DNA from: an uncultured Pedobacter sp.
GTDB lineage: Bacteria > Bacteroidota > Bacteroidia > Sphingobacteriales > Sphingobacteriaceae
Assembly (NCBI RefSeq): GCF_946480185.1
Contig: NZ_CAMLIG010000015.1
Coordinates: 30,517 to 94,516 of the forward strand
Direction: 5' to 3'
DNA: 64,000 bases
A program made the position numbers and the translations under genes. The notes beneath the pieces were generated by a model. The model was given only the letters and a program-made list of their open reading frames with translations, did not search any database and was not told the DNA's origin. Shown in pieces: positions 21,501 to 29,974 of the stretch. Positions within the stretch are counted from its first letter, which is position 1, and each line of letters starts with the position of its first letter.

Positions 21501-23563
21501 GGGTCGTTCATTCCGGCTTTTGCCTTAAACAAACCGTTTGCAATATTGGCTTTTAGCGCCAAATTTTGGTAAGTGTATTTATTGAAAACGGCTTTTATTA
21601 AATTTCCATCAATAGTTGCGTTGGCAGTTTTTGGGTCAAGCCCGATGCCTTTCACATTTGCTCTTAATGTGATTCTCCCTATCGAATCGTTTTTAATCAG
21701 TTTTCCGACATTGAAGTTATTGATATCAACAAAGGCATTATATTTTTCTTTGTTTTTGATGCGTTGGTCAAATGCAGCTTTAACTTTTGCCGTTCCGTAA
21801 CTGCTTGCCAAAGCCAAATTGGTATTAAAGTTTTTAATACCTCCTTTAAAATATCCCTTAGCGGCAAAGGTAGGAGGGAGTTGAATATTGGTTGGCAAGG
21901 TTCCTTTCGGAATAAACGCGTTAATGTCTTTTGCGGTAGATTGAAAGTTTTTGATGTTTAAATCAAAATAGGCTTTTTCAACATTTGGCAAACCTTTAAC
22001 GTTTCCGCTGGCTGTGATTTTTGTATTTCCAATTCCCGAAATCTCTAGTTTTGGGATATGTAAATCTTTAACCTTGCCTATTACTTTGCTGTTGATGTTC
22101 ATTACGGCATTAGGCATGGTGTTAAATGGCGCAGTGCCGGAAAGTGTAGGCACCAGTAATAAAATATCTTTAAATCCTAACTTACTGCCATCGATGTTGG
22201 CATCAATATATAACTCGCCTGGCGTTTTTGATAAAGATGCAATCGACGGATATTTAACAATGATCTCGTCTTTAATTAAGGTTTGTGGCGTTTTTAAATA
22301 CAGTTTTTTTAAGAAAGCATTTTTTGGTCCGTAAAAAAAGTTTGTTTTTAACTCCTGTATATTTAATCCGCTTTTATCCTGTAAAGTGAAACTGTTAATA
22401 TCGCCAGAAATGGTATCTAAACTGTAGTAAAAGTTATCAGCATTAAGGTTGATGCTTTTTAAATCCAAATGCATAAAATCCATCCCTTTTTTTGCTTTTG
22501 GCGCATTCATATCATCAAAAGCGAAAGCAATATTCTTAAAATCCGCCTTGCTAAGGTTTACTTTCCAGTTTGAATTTTCCGCTGCGGCCGAAGTATCTTT
22601 GGATGTCGCATTTTTAATGGCCTGTTTTTCTGCCTTTCCTAAAGCCAAGTTTCCTTTAGTATCAGAGAACTGGATGGATTTAATATCAACAAATTGTTTC
22701 TTAAGATCTATTTTGTTGAAATCAACCAATAGTTTCCTCAGGTTTAGATGTGTTTTTAGTTTGGATCCGGCGTTATCGTAAGCAATAACAATTTTAGAAA
22801 GGTCTATTTTTCCCAAATCTAATTTCAAATCTGGAGCGGAGGAAGCTGAATCTGCAACAGCAACAGCACTTTCCGCCATTTTTTCTAGGGCGCCCTGTTT
22901 CAAATTAAGGTTTAATCCATTTAAAGTGATTTTTGGAATTTTGAAATCCATCCTGTCCAAATCAAACTTTTTAATGTCGGTATCAAAATGGTTGATATAA
23001 ATATCTAGGTTGTTTTTAGTGATGGCATCGTCAAAGCGGACGCGAATTTTATCAAGATTTATTTTGTTGATGGAAAACTTCATGGAAGCAGAGCTGTCTG
23101 TTGCTTGCTTAGGTTTTTTCTGCTCGCTCATGAAAGCCTTAAGCATGTAATCAAAGTTGAAAACAGAATCTTGATTTCTTTTGATGTTTGTTACAATTCC
23201 TTCTAAATCCACCGAGTTCAACTCAATCTGATTGTCCAATAATTTGAACAGTGAAATGTCAACCGCAAGCTTATCGCCGGCTAATAAAGTGTCTTTCTGC
23301 TGGCTTTCAAAGTAAAAACCTTTTAAAACAAGTTTTTTAGGTAAACCAATCTCTATCCTATCAATTTTAACTGGCGTTTTAAATTTGCCTTCTAAAAAGG
23401 TTACCACTTTGTTTTTAACAATGTTTTGTACGGCAGGCACCTGTATAAGGATAACAACCAACAAAAAAAGCCCGATAATGCTTCCAACTATCCAGGCCAA
23501 TATTTTTAAACTAAGTTTTAGGGATTTATTCAAGGATATGTGCTTTTTTAATAGATAAGACAA
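18503..23563 (-). CDS. tamB: TamB: inner-membrane-anchored translocation/assembly (AsmA-like, DUF490) protein
   Basis: This very large (1686 residue) periplasm-spanning protein bridges the membranes and is thought to carry phospholipids or assist outer membrane protein insertion with its TamA/TamL partner. It has one N-terminal transmembrane helix (about residues 20-45, AWIVGSIIGLFLLVVILIQV), then a long repetitive beta-taco/AsmA-like region, and the DUF490 domain at the C-terminus (around 1300-1640, with motifs such as GKISLTGKYELKEGYYEMSF). The first codon is TTG and no ATG is available near the N-terminus; a second TTG at codon 11 is an alternative. It is transcribed first and tamL follows by 1 bp. 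Confidence 0.88.
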   Translation of the reverse strand: MSYLLKKHISLNKSLKLSLKILAWIVGSIIGLFLLVVILIQVPAVQNIVKNKVVTFLEGKFKTPVKIDRIEIGLPKKLVLKGFYFESQQKDTLLAGDKLAVDISLFKLLDNQIELNSVDLEGIVTNIKRNQDSVFNFDYMLKAFMSEQKKPKQATDSSASMKFSINKINLDKIRVRFDDAITKNNLDIYINHFDTDIKKFDLDRMDFKIPKITLNGLNLNLKQGALEKMAESAVAVADSASSAPDLKLDLGKIDLSKIVIAYDNAGSKLKTHLNLRKLLVDFNKIDLKKQFVDIKSIQFSDTKGNLALGKAEKQAIKNATSKDTSAAAENSNWKVNLSKADFKNIAFAFDDMNAPKAKKGMDFMHLDLKSINLNADNFYYSLDTISGDINSFTLQDKSGLNIQELKTNFFYGPKNAFLKKLYLKTPQTLIKDEIIVKYPSIASLSKTPGELYIDANIDGSKLGFKDILLLVPTLSGTAPFNTMPNAVMNINSKVIGKVKDLHIPKLEISGIGNTKITASGNVKGLPNVEKAYFDLNIKNFQSTAKDINAFIPKGTLPTNIQLPPTFAAKGYFKGGIKNFNTNLALASSYGTAKVKAAFDQRIKNKEKYNAFVDINNFNVGKLIKNDSIGRITLRANVKGIGLDPKTANATIDGNLIKAVFNKYTYQNLALKANIANGLFKAKAGMNDPNLDFDLLASGSFKEKYPSIKMKLNLDSVDLKALNLYAKPLKLRATLDADIKTADADYLNGQLFLTKLLISDGKKRYQLDSVKLISKATADLSSLKLSSQILSANIVGKYKLTEVGAAFSNTIAKYYNTNGVAVAKANTIKPQRFVFALNVSDDPILYTLVPGLTRIEPIAIKGRYNSNGDTIVVNGTTPKLIYTGYTITNGRLKINTDSAALKYSLLIDEIKSQSLVLPKTSLTGQLKNNLIDYRLQVRDQADKERYLIAGNLKALENKDSEFRLNLDGLKLNYQKWQITKDNVIRFGQTGVYANNFELSNSGQSIKIQSQQTSANSPLAIDFANFRIETITNIISKDSLLAGGVINGNVLVKNLANTPNFNADMTVKDFNFMTDTVGNLAIKVNNNTPNTFNADVAITGYGNQVNLKGLYHTGNSSFDMNLDMQRLNLKSIEGFTFGNISDSKGFLNGAFKITGTVDAPKVLGDVAFNDAAFRVTPINSYYKLGTDKIVFNGDGILFNNFSLADSADNKLSVNGAIYTQTFKDYRFNLEVDADNFMAVNSTEKDNDLYYGKLYFDTKMRIKGDLDNPVIDGSLRINKDTKLTLVLPQNDPGIADKEGIVEFIDQDDPAFNKAFVLPDSLNKTNFKGMNLNMAIEVDPEAELTMVIDKGNGDFVKLKGDAELSAGIDPSGKISLTGKYELKEGYYEMSFNFIKRQFKIDKGSSVLWTGDPLSATLDVTAIYVADTAPIDLVGDQLGDKPQAVKNTYKQKLPFNVLLKMKGELMKPEISFDIILPDGNYNVAQNIIDDSKTKLDQLRQQPSELNKQVFALLLLNRFIGENPFASEAGSGGAETLIRQSVSKIISQQLNDFAGDLIQGVQLNFDLESTNDYTTGQRANRTDLNVGLSKRLLNDRLKVTIGSSFGLEGPQQSNQQANNIAGDVAIDYSLSKDGRYLLRAYRKNQYQVALQGQVVETGLGFIITMDYNKFKELFEKSKIKKDNKKKDNTESN

Positions 23564-23676
23564 AGGTTAAGCCAAGATTAAGCTTATAATTCCTTAGTAG
23601 GTATTTTCTAAAATAAACATATATTCAGACCATATTTTATTTAAAATCTATTTTATATTATTCATTCACAAAAATT

Positions 23677-24287
23677 ATGAAAAAAACAATCGTTACAATT
23701 TGTATGGTATGCTTTGCCCTTGCCTATTCTTTTGCACAATCAAAGGTGATAATTTTGTAGGCCTGAATTTCGGAACCACAAAAAGTACAATACACTATTT
23801 AAATCAAAACACAGAAACTACCGTAAATTCTGCCGGCATTAGTTACAGCACCTTTATTAAAGAAAACAGAAGGTTAAACTTCACTTTATCTTACAGTCAC
23901 ACTAAATCCCCAGGTCAATTAAATAAAGAAAACACTTCTAATGGTTACGGATTTGGCGTTGGGTATGGTATATTATTCCCTTTATTAAAAAACTTTTATG
24001 CAGAGATAACTCCAGGCGCAAATTACTCTTTTAGAAAATATCCTCAAGAAACAACTAATTATGAGGATTATAATTATTCGCTTAATCTGACTGGAGGATT
24101 ATTATGGGTGCCATTTAAACATTTTGGTGTTAGCGCAAATTTGATAGGTTTAAGTTTCGGATATGCGAAATCTAAATCTGTTGAAACTTCAAATAACCAA
24201 ACTTATGAGACAAAAACCTCCTCATTATCATTTACTAATCAGGGTAGTTTACAAAACCAGAGTTTCAGTATCTTCTTTAAATTTTAG
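23677..24287 (+). pseudogene. Outer membrane beta-barrel protein with a frameshift just after the signal peptide
   Basis: An ATG begins a perfect signal peptide (MKKTIVTICMVCFALAYSFAQ) that runs into a stop 22 codons later. The mature protein (GDNFVGLNFGTTKSTIHYL ... SFSIFFKF) is encoded in the -1 frame, starting at the AAA after CAATC around 23742. One extra A there (AAAA instead of AAA) would restore a 204-residue barrel protein that ends in Phe as such proteins should. The rest of the barrel has no other damage and alternates polar/apolar residues normally. So this is either a very recent inactivation, a phase-variable homopolymer, or an assembly error. Confidence 0.75.
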
Positions 24288-24325
24288 TTTATAAGATAAT
24301 TCTATTGCAAGATTACTATTATCTA

Positions 24326-24357
24326 TTTGCAAGGTTTAAGCATTGGACTTATATTTG
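24326..24357 (+). promoter_or_regulatory. Bacteroidota-type promoter for thioredoxin
   Basis: TTTG (-33 element) is followed after 20 bp by TATATTTG (-7 element, consensus TAnnTTTG). It lies 28 bp before the thioredoxin start codon. Confidence 0.65.
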
Positions 24358-24384
24358 ATGCAATCTTATTAAAACATATAGACC

Positions 24385-24705
24385 ATGGCATTAGAAATAA
24401 CAGACGCTAACTTTGAGGAGTTAGTTTTAAAATCAGATAAACCTGTATTAGTTGATTTTTGGGCAGAGTGGTGCGGACCATGTCGTATGGTTGGCCCTGT
24501 AGTTGAAGAACTGTCAAAAGAATATGATGGAAAAGCTGTTGTAGGCAAAGTAAATGTTGACCATAATCCAGATATATCCGTAAAATTCGGTATCAGAAAC
24601 ATCCCAGCTTTATTGTTTTTCAAAAACGGTGAAATTGTTGACAAACAAATTGGTGCAGTGCCAAAATCGGTTTTAGCCGGTAAACTGGATGCACAGTTGG
24701 TTTAA
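24385..24705 (+). CDS. trxA: Thioredoxin
   Basis: This is a cytoplasmic thiol-disulfide reductant. The single thioredoxin domain has the redox motif WCGPC with Cys30 and Cys33, the buried Asp region VDFWAEW, and the cis-proline in RNIPALLFF. The last motif has Ala where Thr is most common, a known variation. It is 106 residues long, with no signal peptide. It has its own promoter and terminator, so it is a single-gene transcript. Confidence 0.95.
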   Translation: MALEITDANFEELVLKSDKPVLVDFWAEWCGPCRMVGPVVEELSKEYDGKAVVGKVNVDHNPDISVKFGIRNIPALLFFKNGEIVDKQIGAVPKSVLAGKLDAQLV

Positions 24706-24722
24706 TCTTTTTTAGATATTTT

Positions 24723-24762
24723 GAAAGGTCTTCTTTTTAAAAAAAGGAAGACCTTTCTTTTT
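24723..24762 (+). terminator. Terminator after trxA
   Basis: An 11-bp stem GAAAGGTCTTC with GAAGACCTTTC is followed by TTTTT. Confidence 0.85.
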
Positions 24763-24807
24763 GTGCTTAAATTTTAACACCTTTTAACGTTTAAATTAAC
24801 AAAAGCA

Positions 24808-24838
24808 TTAGGATACATTTATTGAATCTTTATATTTG
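24808..24838 (+). promoter_or_regulatory. Probable promoter for the OmpH/Skp gene
   Basis: A perfect -7 element TATATTTG lies 19 bp before the start codon. The -33 element is only an approximate match (TTAG) at 19 bp spacing. Confidence 0.5.
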
Positions 24839-24857
24839 CGGATAAATCAAAATTAAC

Positions 24858-25463
24858 ATGAATAAAATTATTTCAAAAATTGCTCAAGCTGGTGCAGGAT
24901 TAGCTTTTATGGCAGCGGTGGTAGCTTGTAATAAAACAGATTCAAAAACAGCAAGCAAAGCATCAACTTCTGGTGCTAAAGAAAATACTAAAGTAACCAA
25001 TGAGTTTGTGTACGTAAATTCTGATTCTCTTTTAAGTAAGTACGATTATTTTAAAGATATGAATGCGGCTTTAGAGATAAAATCTAAAAAAGCCGAAGCA
25101 GACCTGAAAGATAAAGGAACTGCTTTCCAGCGTGAAGTTGCTGCTTACCAACAGGGAGCAAATACCATGAGCGCAGACCAAAGAAAACAAACTGAGGAGC
25201 GTTTGGCCAGGAAACAGCAAGAATTGCAAGGCTACCAACAAAACGCGGGTGCAGCTTTGCAAAATGAACAAGCTACAGAAAATGAAAAATTGTACAATAA
25301 AGTTGCCGATTATTTGAAAGGTTACGCAAAAGAAAAAGGATATAAAATGGTGTTAACTTATTCAAAAGCTAACCCAACCATCTTATTTGCTGATGAAAGC
25401 TTAGATGTTACCGCCGAAGTAATTAAAGGCCTGAACGAAGCTTACAGTAAAGACAAAAAATAA
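24858..25463 (+). CDS. OmpH/Skp-family periplasmic chaperone-like lipoprotein
   Basis: Skp proteins hold unfolded outer membrane proteins in the periplasm. Here the signal sequence ends at Cys24 (AAVVAC), so it is lipid-anchored. The mature part begins with a beta strand, FVYVNSDSLLSKYDYF, then a long Gln/Lys/Glu-rich coiled coil (about residues 70-150, the tentacles of Skp), and a closing strand around KMVLTYSKANPTILFAD. The length of 201 residues fits the family. It is monocistronic between a promoter and a terminator. Confidence 0.85.
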   Translation: MNKIISKIAQAGAGLAFMAAVVACNKTDSKTASKASTSGAKENTKVTNEFVYVNSDSLLSKYDYFKDMNAALEIKSKKAEADLKDKGTAFQREVAAYQQGANTMSADQRKQTEERLARKQQELQGYQQNAGAALQNEQATENEKLYNKVADYLKGYAKEKGYKMVLTYSKANPTILFADESLDVTAEVIKGLNEAYSKDKK

Positions 25464-25485
25464 TAGAAATTTTTATTAATTTTAG

Positions 25486-25513
25486 AAAGCTCGATTTTAG
25501 TCGGGCTTTTTTT
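25486..25513 (+). terminator. Terminator after the OmpH gene
   Basis: A 9-bp stem (AAAGCTCGA with TCGGGCTTT, one wobble pair) with a 6-nt loop is followed by T run. Confidence 0.75.
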
Positions 25514-25526
25514 ATGACCACGTAGC

Positions 25527-26000
25527 ATGGAAAGACACGAAGAGTTTATGCGGGAAGCTATTGCACTTTCTAAACAAAACGTTGAAAGTGGCTTAGGCGG
25601 ACCTTTTGGGGCTGTAATTGTTAAGGACGGAAAAGTGGTTGCCAAAAGTGCGAATATGGTAACCTTAAACAACGACCCAACTGCGCATGCCGAGGTTGCT
25701 GCAATTCGTTTGGCTTGCCAAAAACTAAATACTTTTAATCTGGAAGGATGCGTAATTTATACCAGTTGCGAGCCCTGCCCAATGTGTTTGGGTGCCATAT
25801 ATTGGTCCCGTTTAGATAAAATGTATTATGCCAACACAAAAAAAGATGCTGCAGAAGTGGGTTTTGATGATTCGTTTATTTACGATGAAATTGATTTGCA
25901 TCCGAAAGAACGTAAGCTGAAATCCGAACAAATATTGGCCGCAGAAGCTTTAGAAGCTTTTCAAATGTGGCATATTTCCGAAGAGAAAAAGAAATACTGA
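25527..26000 (+). CDS. guaD: Guanine deaminase (CDA-fold)
   Basis: This enzyme converts guanine to xanthine. It has the cytidine-deaminase fold with zinc ligands His54 (AHAE motif, catalytic Glu56), Cys84 and Cys87 (SCEPCPMC). The sequence around GGPFGAVIVKDG, NDPTAHAEVAAIR, FDDSFIYDEI and the C-terminal tyrosine (KKKY) closely follows the Bacillus GuaD pattern. TadA, the tRNA adenosine deaminase, would show a different C-terminus. The length of 157 residues matches GuaD. Cytoplasmic. Confidence 0.88.
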   Translation: MERHEEFMREAIALSKQNVESGLGGPFGAVIVKDGKVVAKSANMVTLNNDPTAHAEVAAIRLACQKLNTFNLEGCVIYTSCEPCPMCLGAIYWSRLDKMYYANTKKDAAEVGFDDSFIYDEIDLHPKERKLKSEQILAAEALEAFQMWHISEEKKKY

Positions 26001-26049
26001 TTAGGCCGAGGCATAAGGCGAAAAGCTCAAAGCAAAAGCCTTGAACGTC

Positions 26050-26111
26050 TCTTGATACTCGCATCTTGATACTAAGCCAGTTCTCAATACGCAATACTCA
26101 CATCTCATACT
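26050..26111. repeat. Short degenerate tandem repeat, unit close to TCTTGATACT
   Basis: TCTTGATACT occurs twice in a row with a 14-bp period (26050, 26064), followed by related copies TCTCAATAC (26082) and TCTCATACT (26103). It fills the gap between guaD and the oxidoreductase gene. Confidence 0.55.
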
Positions 26112-26119
26112 AAACAAAA

Positions 26120-27103
26120 ATGAATAAAATTACTTGGGGAATATTAGGCTGTGGCGATGTTACAGAGGTCAAAAGCGGACCGGCATTTAACAAAGTTGCA
26201 AATTCTGAGATTATTGCAGTAATGCGAAGAAATGCGGAGAAGGCAGCCGATTATGCGAAAAGACATAGCATCAATAAATGGTACAGTAGCGCTGATGACG
26301 TCATCAATGACGAAAATATAAATGCCATTTACGTTGCCACTCCGCCAGCTCCACACAAAGATTACGCAATTCAAGCGTTAAAAGCAGGCAAACACGTTTA
26401 TATAGAAAAGCCAGTTACCTTAACCAGTGCCGAGTGCGAAGAAATTATAGCGGTTGAAAAATCTGTTAAAAACAAGGTTACGGTTGCGCATTACAGAAGG
26501 GCCCAACCTTTTTTTATTAAGTTAAAAGAACTTATTGATAGCAATTCCATTGGCGAAATTAGGTTGATAGATTTAAAACTGTTTCAAAAACCAGGTTCAG
26601 ATGCTATCGCAAAAACAGATGAAAATTGGCGGATAAACCCCGAAATTTCTGGTGGCGGACTGTTCTTTGATCTGGCTCCTCACCAATTAGATATATTGAT
26701 TCATACTTTTGGTAAACCTTTGCAATATCAAGGCTTTTCTAAAAACCAAAGCAAGCAACACCATGTAGCCGATATTACGGTTGGGGAAATGGTTTTCCAA
26801 AATGATGTTATTTTTAATGGTGTTTGGTGTTTCAATAGTCATCCTGATCATGAAATAGAGCAATGCGAGATTATAGGTAGTGAAGGAAAAATAACATTTT
26901 CATTTTTTAGCGCTAAACTGAGTTTAACTAAAAACGGTAAAACCATAGATTTTAGCTTTCCGCCGATGCAACACGTTCAGCAAGCTATGATAGAGAAAAC
27001 GGTTGATTATTTTTCAGGAGAAACAGAAGAAAACCCTTGTTCTTTGGAGGAAGCACTGGGAAGTATGAAAGTAATGGAATGTTTTGGCAAATCTTCAGAT
27101 TGA
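26120..27103 (+). CDS. Gfo/Idh/MocA-family NAD(P)-dependent oxidoreductase
   Basis: This cytoplasmic dehydrogenase acts on sugars, inositols or sugar derivatives; the exact substrate cannot be told. The N-terminal Rossmann fold begins at WGILGCGDV (residues 6-14), the conserved YIEKPV motif with catalytic Lys lies near residue 96, and the C-terminal GFO_IDH_MocA alpha/beta domain follows (GGGLFFDLAPHQLDIL around 180-195, with the His-Asp pair). The length of 327 residues is usual. Confidence 0.88.
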   Translation: MNKITWGILGCGDVTEVKSGPAFNKVANSEIIAVMRRNAEKAADYAKRHSINKWYSSADDVINDENINAIYVATPPAPHKDYAIQALKAGKHVYIEKPVTLTSAECEEIIAVEKSVKNKVTVAHYRRAQPFFIKLKELIDSNSIGEIRLIDLKLFQKPGSDAIAKTDENWRINPEISGGGLFFDLAPHQLDILIHTFGKPLQYQGFSKNQSKQHHVADITVGEMVFQNDVIFNGVWCFNSHPDHEIEQCEIIGSEGKITFSFFSAKLSLTKNGKTIDFSFPPMQHVQQAMIEKTVDYFSGETEENPCSLEEALGSMKVMECFGKSSD

Positions 27104-27122
27104 TGCATCAGAAGTTTCTATT

Positions 27123-27338
27123 TTATGATTTTACTAAACTTAATGCTTTGCCTTTATGGACCGCAATATGGTCTGATTTATCGCTCTTAATTTCATATTG
27201 TGGATCATCTTCACTGGCGTGGTGCGTATAACCTTTATAGTTGAAATCTTTGGTATGCACTTTTATGATTTTTCCGCTAACATGCCCCGCTTCCGAATTC
27301 CAAGTTACGTGGTCTCCAATTTTATATTTATTGCTCAT
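27123..27338 (-). CDS. Small Tudor-like protein of the HVA1 / DUF2945 family
   Basis: The start chosen (MSNKYKIGDHVTWNSEAG) gives a 71-residue protein; sequence upstream in frame is not protein-like. The pattern GDHVTWNSEAGHVSGKIIKVH then YTHHASEDDPQYEIKSDKSDHIAVHKG is the whole length of this small family (hypervirulence-associated Tudor domain). Its function is not established; stress-linked small proteins of this type are common in Bacteroidota. It converges with the oxidoreductase gene. Confidence 0.75.
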   Translation of the reverse strand: MSNKYKIGDHVTWNSEAGHVSGKIIKVHTKDFNYKGYTHHASEDDPQYEIKSDKSDHIAVHKGKALSLVKS

Positions 27339-27624
27339 GATTAAAATTTTTAGACTAAGTCGTTTTAATAGATTAATTGGAAAGTTCCTCATATAAACTT
27401 TTCGTGTTGTAACCATAGCAAAATGTAAACCAGTTTGCAAACAGAACATCTTTGTTTTTAATCATGTAACTTCGGATTAATCCACAAAGTAAAAACAAGC
27501 CAGCGGGAATTTTATGCTATAGTTTTCAATCCGGTTATTGATAGCTAGTTAATCATTATTTATTTTAATAAATAATTTTCTTTTCTGTATTTCTTTCATA
27601 TCTTCATGGTTAAAGAAAGACATA

Positions 27625-29034
27625 TTGAAAACATTAATTTACCTGGTAACTTTTCTTGTCGTTTTTACTTCTTGCGAAAAGGCCATTCAACCTGTTAAAG
27701 ACGCTGTTTTTTCAGAAATTCCAGATACTGCCTCAATTGGTGACACTATTACTATCAAAGGAGAAAATTTTCCAATTGACTTAAAAAACCTCAAAATTTT
27801 ATTTAACGATAACGAATCGAAGATTGTTTCATTAACAAGTACTGATATTAGTTTTAAAGTACCTGTTGTAAAAACGAAAGAAACTACGGTAACGGTAAAA
27901 ATGAACAATCAAGTTTTGCAAACTTTTTCATTTAAATTGGCAGAAGTTCGTATAACGCAGACTTCCGAGAAAGTAAAACTTGGAGAACTTTGTGTGCTTT
28001 ATGGTAAAAATTTCCAGTTTCTATCATCTCCCGTATTGCTTATTAATAATGTAGAGGTAAAGCCCAAAAGCATTGATGAAAATGGGATGAGTTTTATTTT
28101 GCCAGATATTTTATATCCGGATAGGAAAGTGAAGATAGCAGTAAAGGACGCCTCTTTAACAAATGAGTTAGGATATGAAACAAAAGTTACAGACAAATGG
28201 ATTCGGGTTGCATACAGTCCCTTTGTAAAACGAGAGTTATTTAGTGCATTTGTTTTTAAAGACGAAGGATACATTCTTGGCAATAATCAGGAAGGCACAA
28301 AAAAAGTAAATTACTTCTATAAATTAAACCCAAATACATATAAATATCAGTTGGACACAGTTCCTTTGGAGACAACAACTGCGTTTGCAACACCAAACCA
28401 TGTTTACTATGTTGTCAACCACACTAATATTATAGAGTATAATTTTGCGGATAAAAGTAATACCTATATAACCAAATGTCCGGACAACAATAAAAACGGG
28501 TTTTCGTATTTTACTGTTGGTGAAGATATTTACTGTTTACAGGAGTATTCTTATTTTGGGACCGTTGATCCTTTAGGGTCCTTGTTTTTTAAATTTGACT
28601 TCCAGTCTAAAACTTGGCAAAGGAGGACTGCCCCAACAAACCTTAAAAAATTTGGAACTTACAGCGCAACTGTAGGTAATGATATTTATTTTTTAAAGGA
28701 TGGGACTACTTTCTTAAAATATAATTCACTTGAAGATAAATGGGTGCAAAATTTGGAAAATCCGGTAGTGAAAGGGACAAAATTTTATATAGATGCAACT
28801 TACAGCAATGCATTAAGTGTTTATGCCTTGTATAATATTGATGGTTTAGAATATATGTATGAGTACGCTACTACCAATGGCAAGTGGAAGAATTTGGGTG
28901 CTATTATCTCATCTCCAACCTATAACTTTTTCGGTTTCTTTATAGGTAATAAACATTTTATTGGCGGGTTTAAACATGATACGCTTTCGTCAGATCTTTT
29001 TGAGTCTGATGCTAGCCATATTTATCTGTTTTAA
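27625..29034 (+). CDS. IPT/TIG-domain surface lipoprotein with kelch-like beta-propeller
   Basis: The lipobox ends at Cys17 (VVFTSC). Two IPT/TIG immunoglobulin-like domains follow: residues 30-100, with ASIGDTITIKGENFPID, and 105-185, with VKLGELCVLYGKNFQF. The remaining ~280 residues contain repeats of the kind found in kelch/galactose-oxidase propellers (WQRRTAPTNLKKFGTYSATVGNDIYFLKDG and similar, short parts only). It may be a carbohydrate- or protein-binding surface protein. The only plausible start is TTG, because the nearby ATG is out of frame. No neighbour suggests a pathway. Confidence 0.7.
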   Translation: MKTLIYLVTFLVVFTSCEKAIQPVKDAVFSEIPDTASIGDTITIKGENFPIDLKNLKILFNDNESKIVSLTSTDISFKVPVVKTKETTVTVKMNNQVLQTFSFKLAEVRITQTSEKVKLGELCVLYGKNFQFLSSPVLLINNVEVKPKSIDENGMSFILPDILYPDRKVKIAVKDASLTNELGYETKVTDKWIRVAYSPFVKRELFSAFVFKDEGYILGNNQEGTKKVNYFYKLNPNTYKYQLDTVPLETTTAFATPNHVYYVVNHTNIIEYNFADKSNTYITKCPDNNKNGFSYFTVGEDIYCLQEYSYFGTVDPLGSLFFKFDFQSKTWQRRTAPTNLKKFGTYSATVGNDIYFLKDGTTFLKYNSLEDKWVQNLENPVVKGTKFYIDATYSNALSVYALYNIDGLEYMYEYATTNGKWKNLGAIISSPTYNFFGFFIGNKHFIGGFKHDTLSSDLFESDASHIYLF

Positions 29035-29187
29035 AGCGAACAGTTTAAATAAACAGATCAAAGCGGTTTTTTGTTTGATTTAGAGGGGAAAGGCTTGGAG
29101 ATTTTCGGTCTATTGTTAAAGTCTTAGCAACGCTTCATTTTGTTCTTCGCAGAGAAACGTTATTTTTTGATTTACGCTATTAAGCTT

Positions 29188-29907
29188 CTACTTAAACTCC
29201 AGTTTTCCCAAATTATTCATGTTTCTGAGAATAAGAGATTGCCTATGATAAATATAAGCTGTTGGGTGTGCCGGCGACCATTTTATAGGGTTCGGTAAAA
29301 CGGCAATCATCAGTGCGGCTTCGCCCTTTGATAAGCTAGTTGCGGGTTTGTTAAAATAAGTTTGGCAGGCACTTTCGGCACCATAAATCCCATCGCCCAT
29401 TTCAATAACGTTTAAATAAACTTCCAAAATTCTGTTTTTGCTCCAAAAAAGCTCAATCAAAAAAGTAAAATAGGCTTCAAATCCTTTTCTAATGTAAGAA
29501 CGGCCGGGCCATAAAAAAACATTTTTTGCAGTTTGTTGGCTAATGGTGCTTCCGCCTCTTAGTTTTTTGCTTTTTTGGTTTTTTACAAATGCTTTTTCTA
29601 TGGCGGCAAAGTCAAATCCGTTATGGTGTAAAAAATTGGCATCTTCGCCAGCAATGGCAGCTTTTCTTAAGTTAAAAGACAGCTCATCAAAATTTTTCCA
29701 CTGTTTATCAATCTTCCAGCTCTTATCGTCAGCTTTTCTTTCAAAAGCTCTTTCCACCATTAAAAAAGTAATCGGCGGATTGATGAACTTATAAAGCAAA
29801 ACCCAAAAAATACTTATCGCAAAAAAATAAAGAAGGATTTTAGATATCCATTTACTTACACGCTGTAAATTAAGCTTGGCGCTTTTAGATTGCTTTTTTG
29901 ACGGCAT
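29188..29907 (-). CDS. mtgA: Monofunctional peptidoglycan glycosyltransferase
   Basis: This enzyme polymerises lipid II into glycan strands without a transpeptidase domain. One transmembrane helix (about 20-40) is followed by the GT51 domain. Its catalytic Glu88 lies in AIAGEDANFLHHNGFD, then come GGSTISQQTAKN, the KNRILEVYLNVIEMG motif and LIAVLPNP-like ending (ALMIAVLPNPIKWSP). The start chosen is the ATG giving 239 residues; the 14-residue upstream extension overlaps the ribosomal operon terminator and is unlikely. Confidence 0.93.
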   Translation of the reverse strand: MPSKKQSKSAKLNLQRVSKWISKILLYFFAISIFWVLLYKFINPPITFLMVERAFERKADDKSWKIDKQWKNFDELSFNLRKAAIAGEDANFLHHNGFDFAAIEKAFVKNQKSKKLRGGSTISQQTAKNVFLWPGRSYIRKGFEAYFTFLIELFWSKNRILEVYLNVIEMGDGIYGAESACQTYFNKPATSLSKGEAALMIAVLPNPIKWSPAHPTAYIYHRQSLILRNMNNLGKLEFK

Positions 29908-29918
29908 AGGGCTAAAAT

Positions 29919-29953
29919 AAAAAATGCTTCCTGAATAAACAGAAAGCATTTTT
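29919..29953 (-). terminator. Terminator of the rpsF-rpsR-rplI operon
   Basis: On the minus strand AAAAATGCTT pairs with AAGCATTTTT, followed by T. It lies 21 bp after the rplI stop. Confidence 0.8.
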
Positions 29954-29974
29954 AAATAAATGTATTAAAATAGC

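Noticed and set aside
20277..22781. Several ORFs of 60-110 codons opposite tamB
   Set aside because: They are shadows of the long tamB frame; no family or start signals support them.
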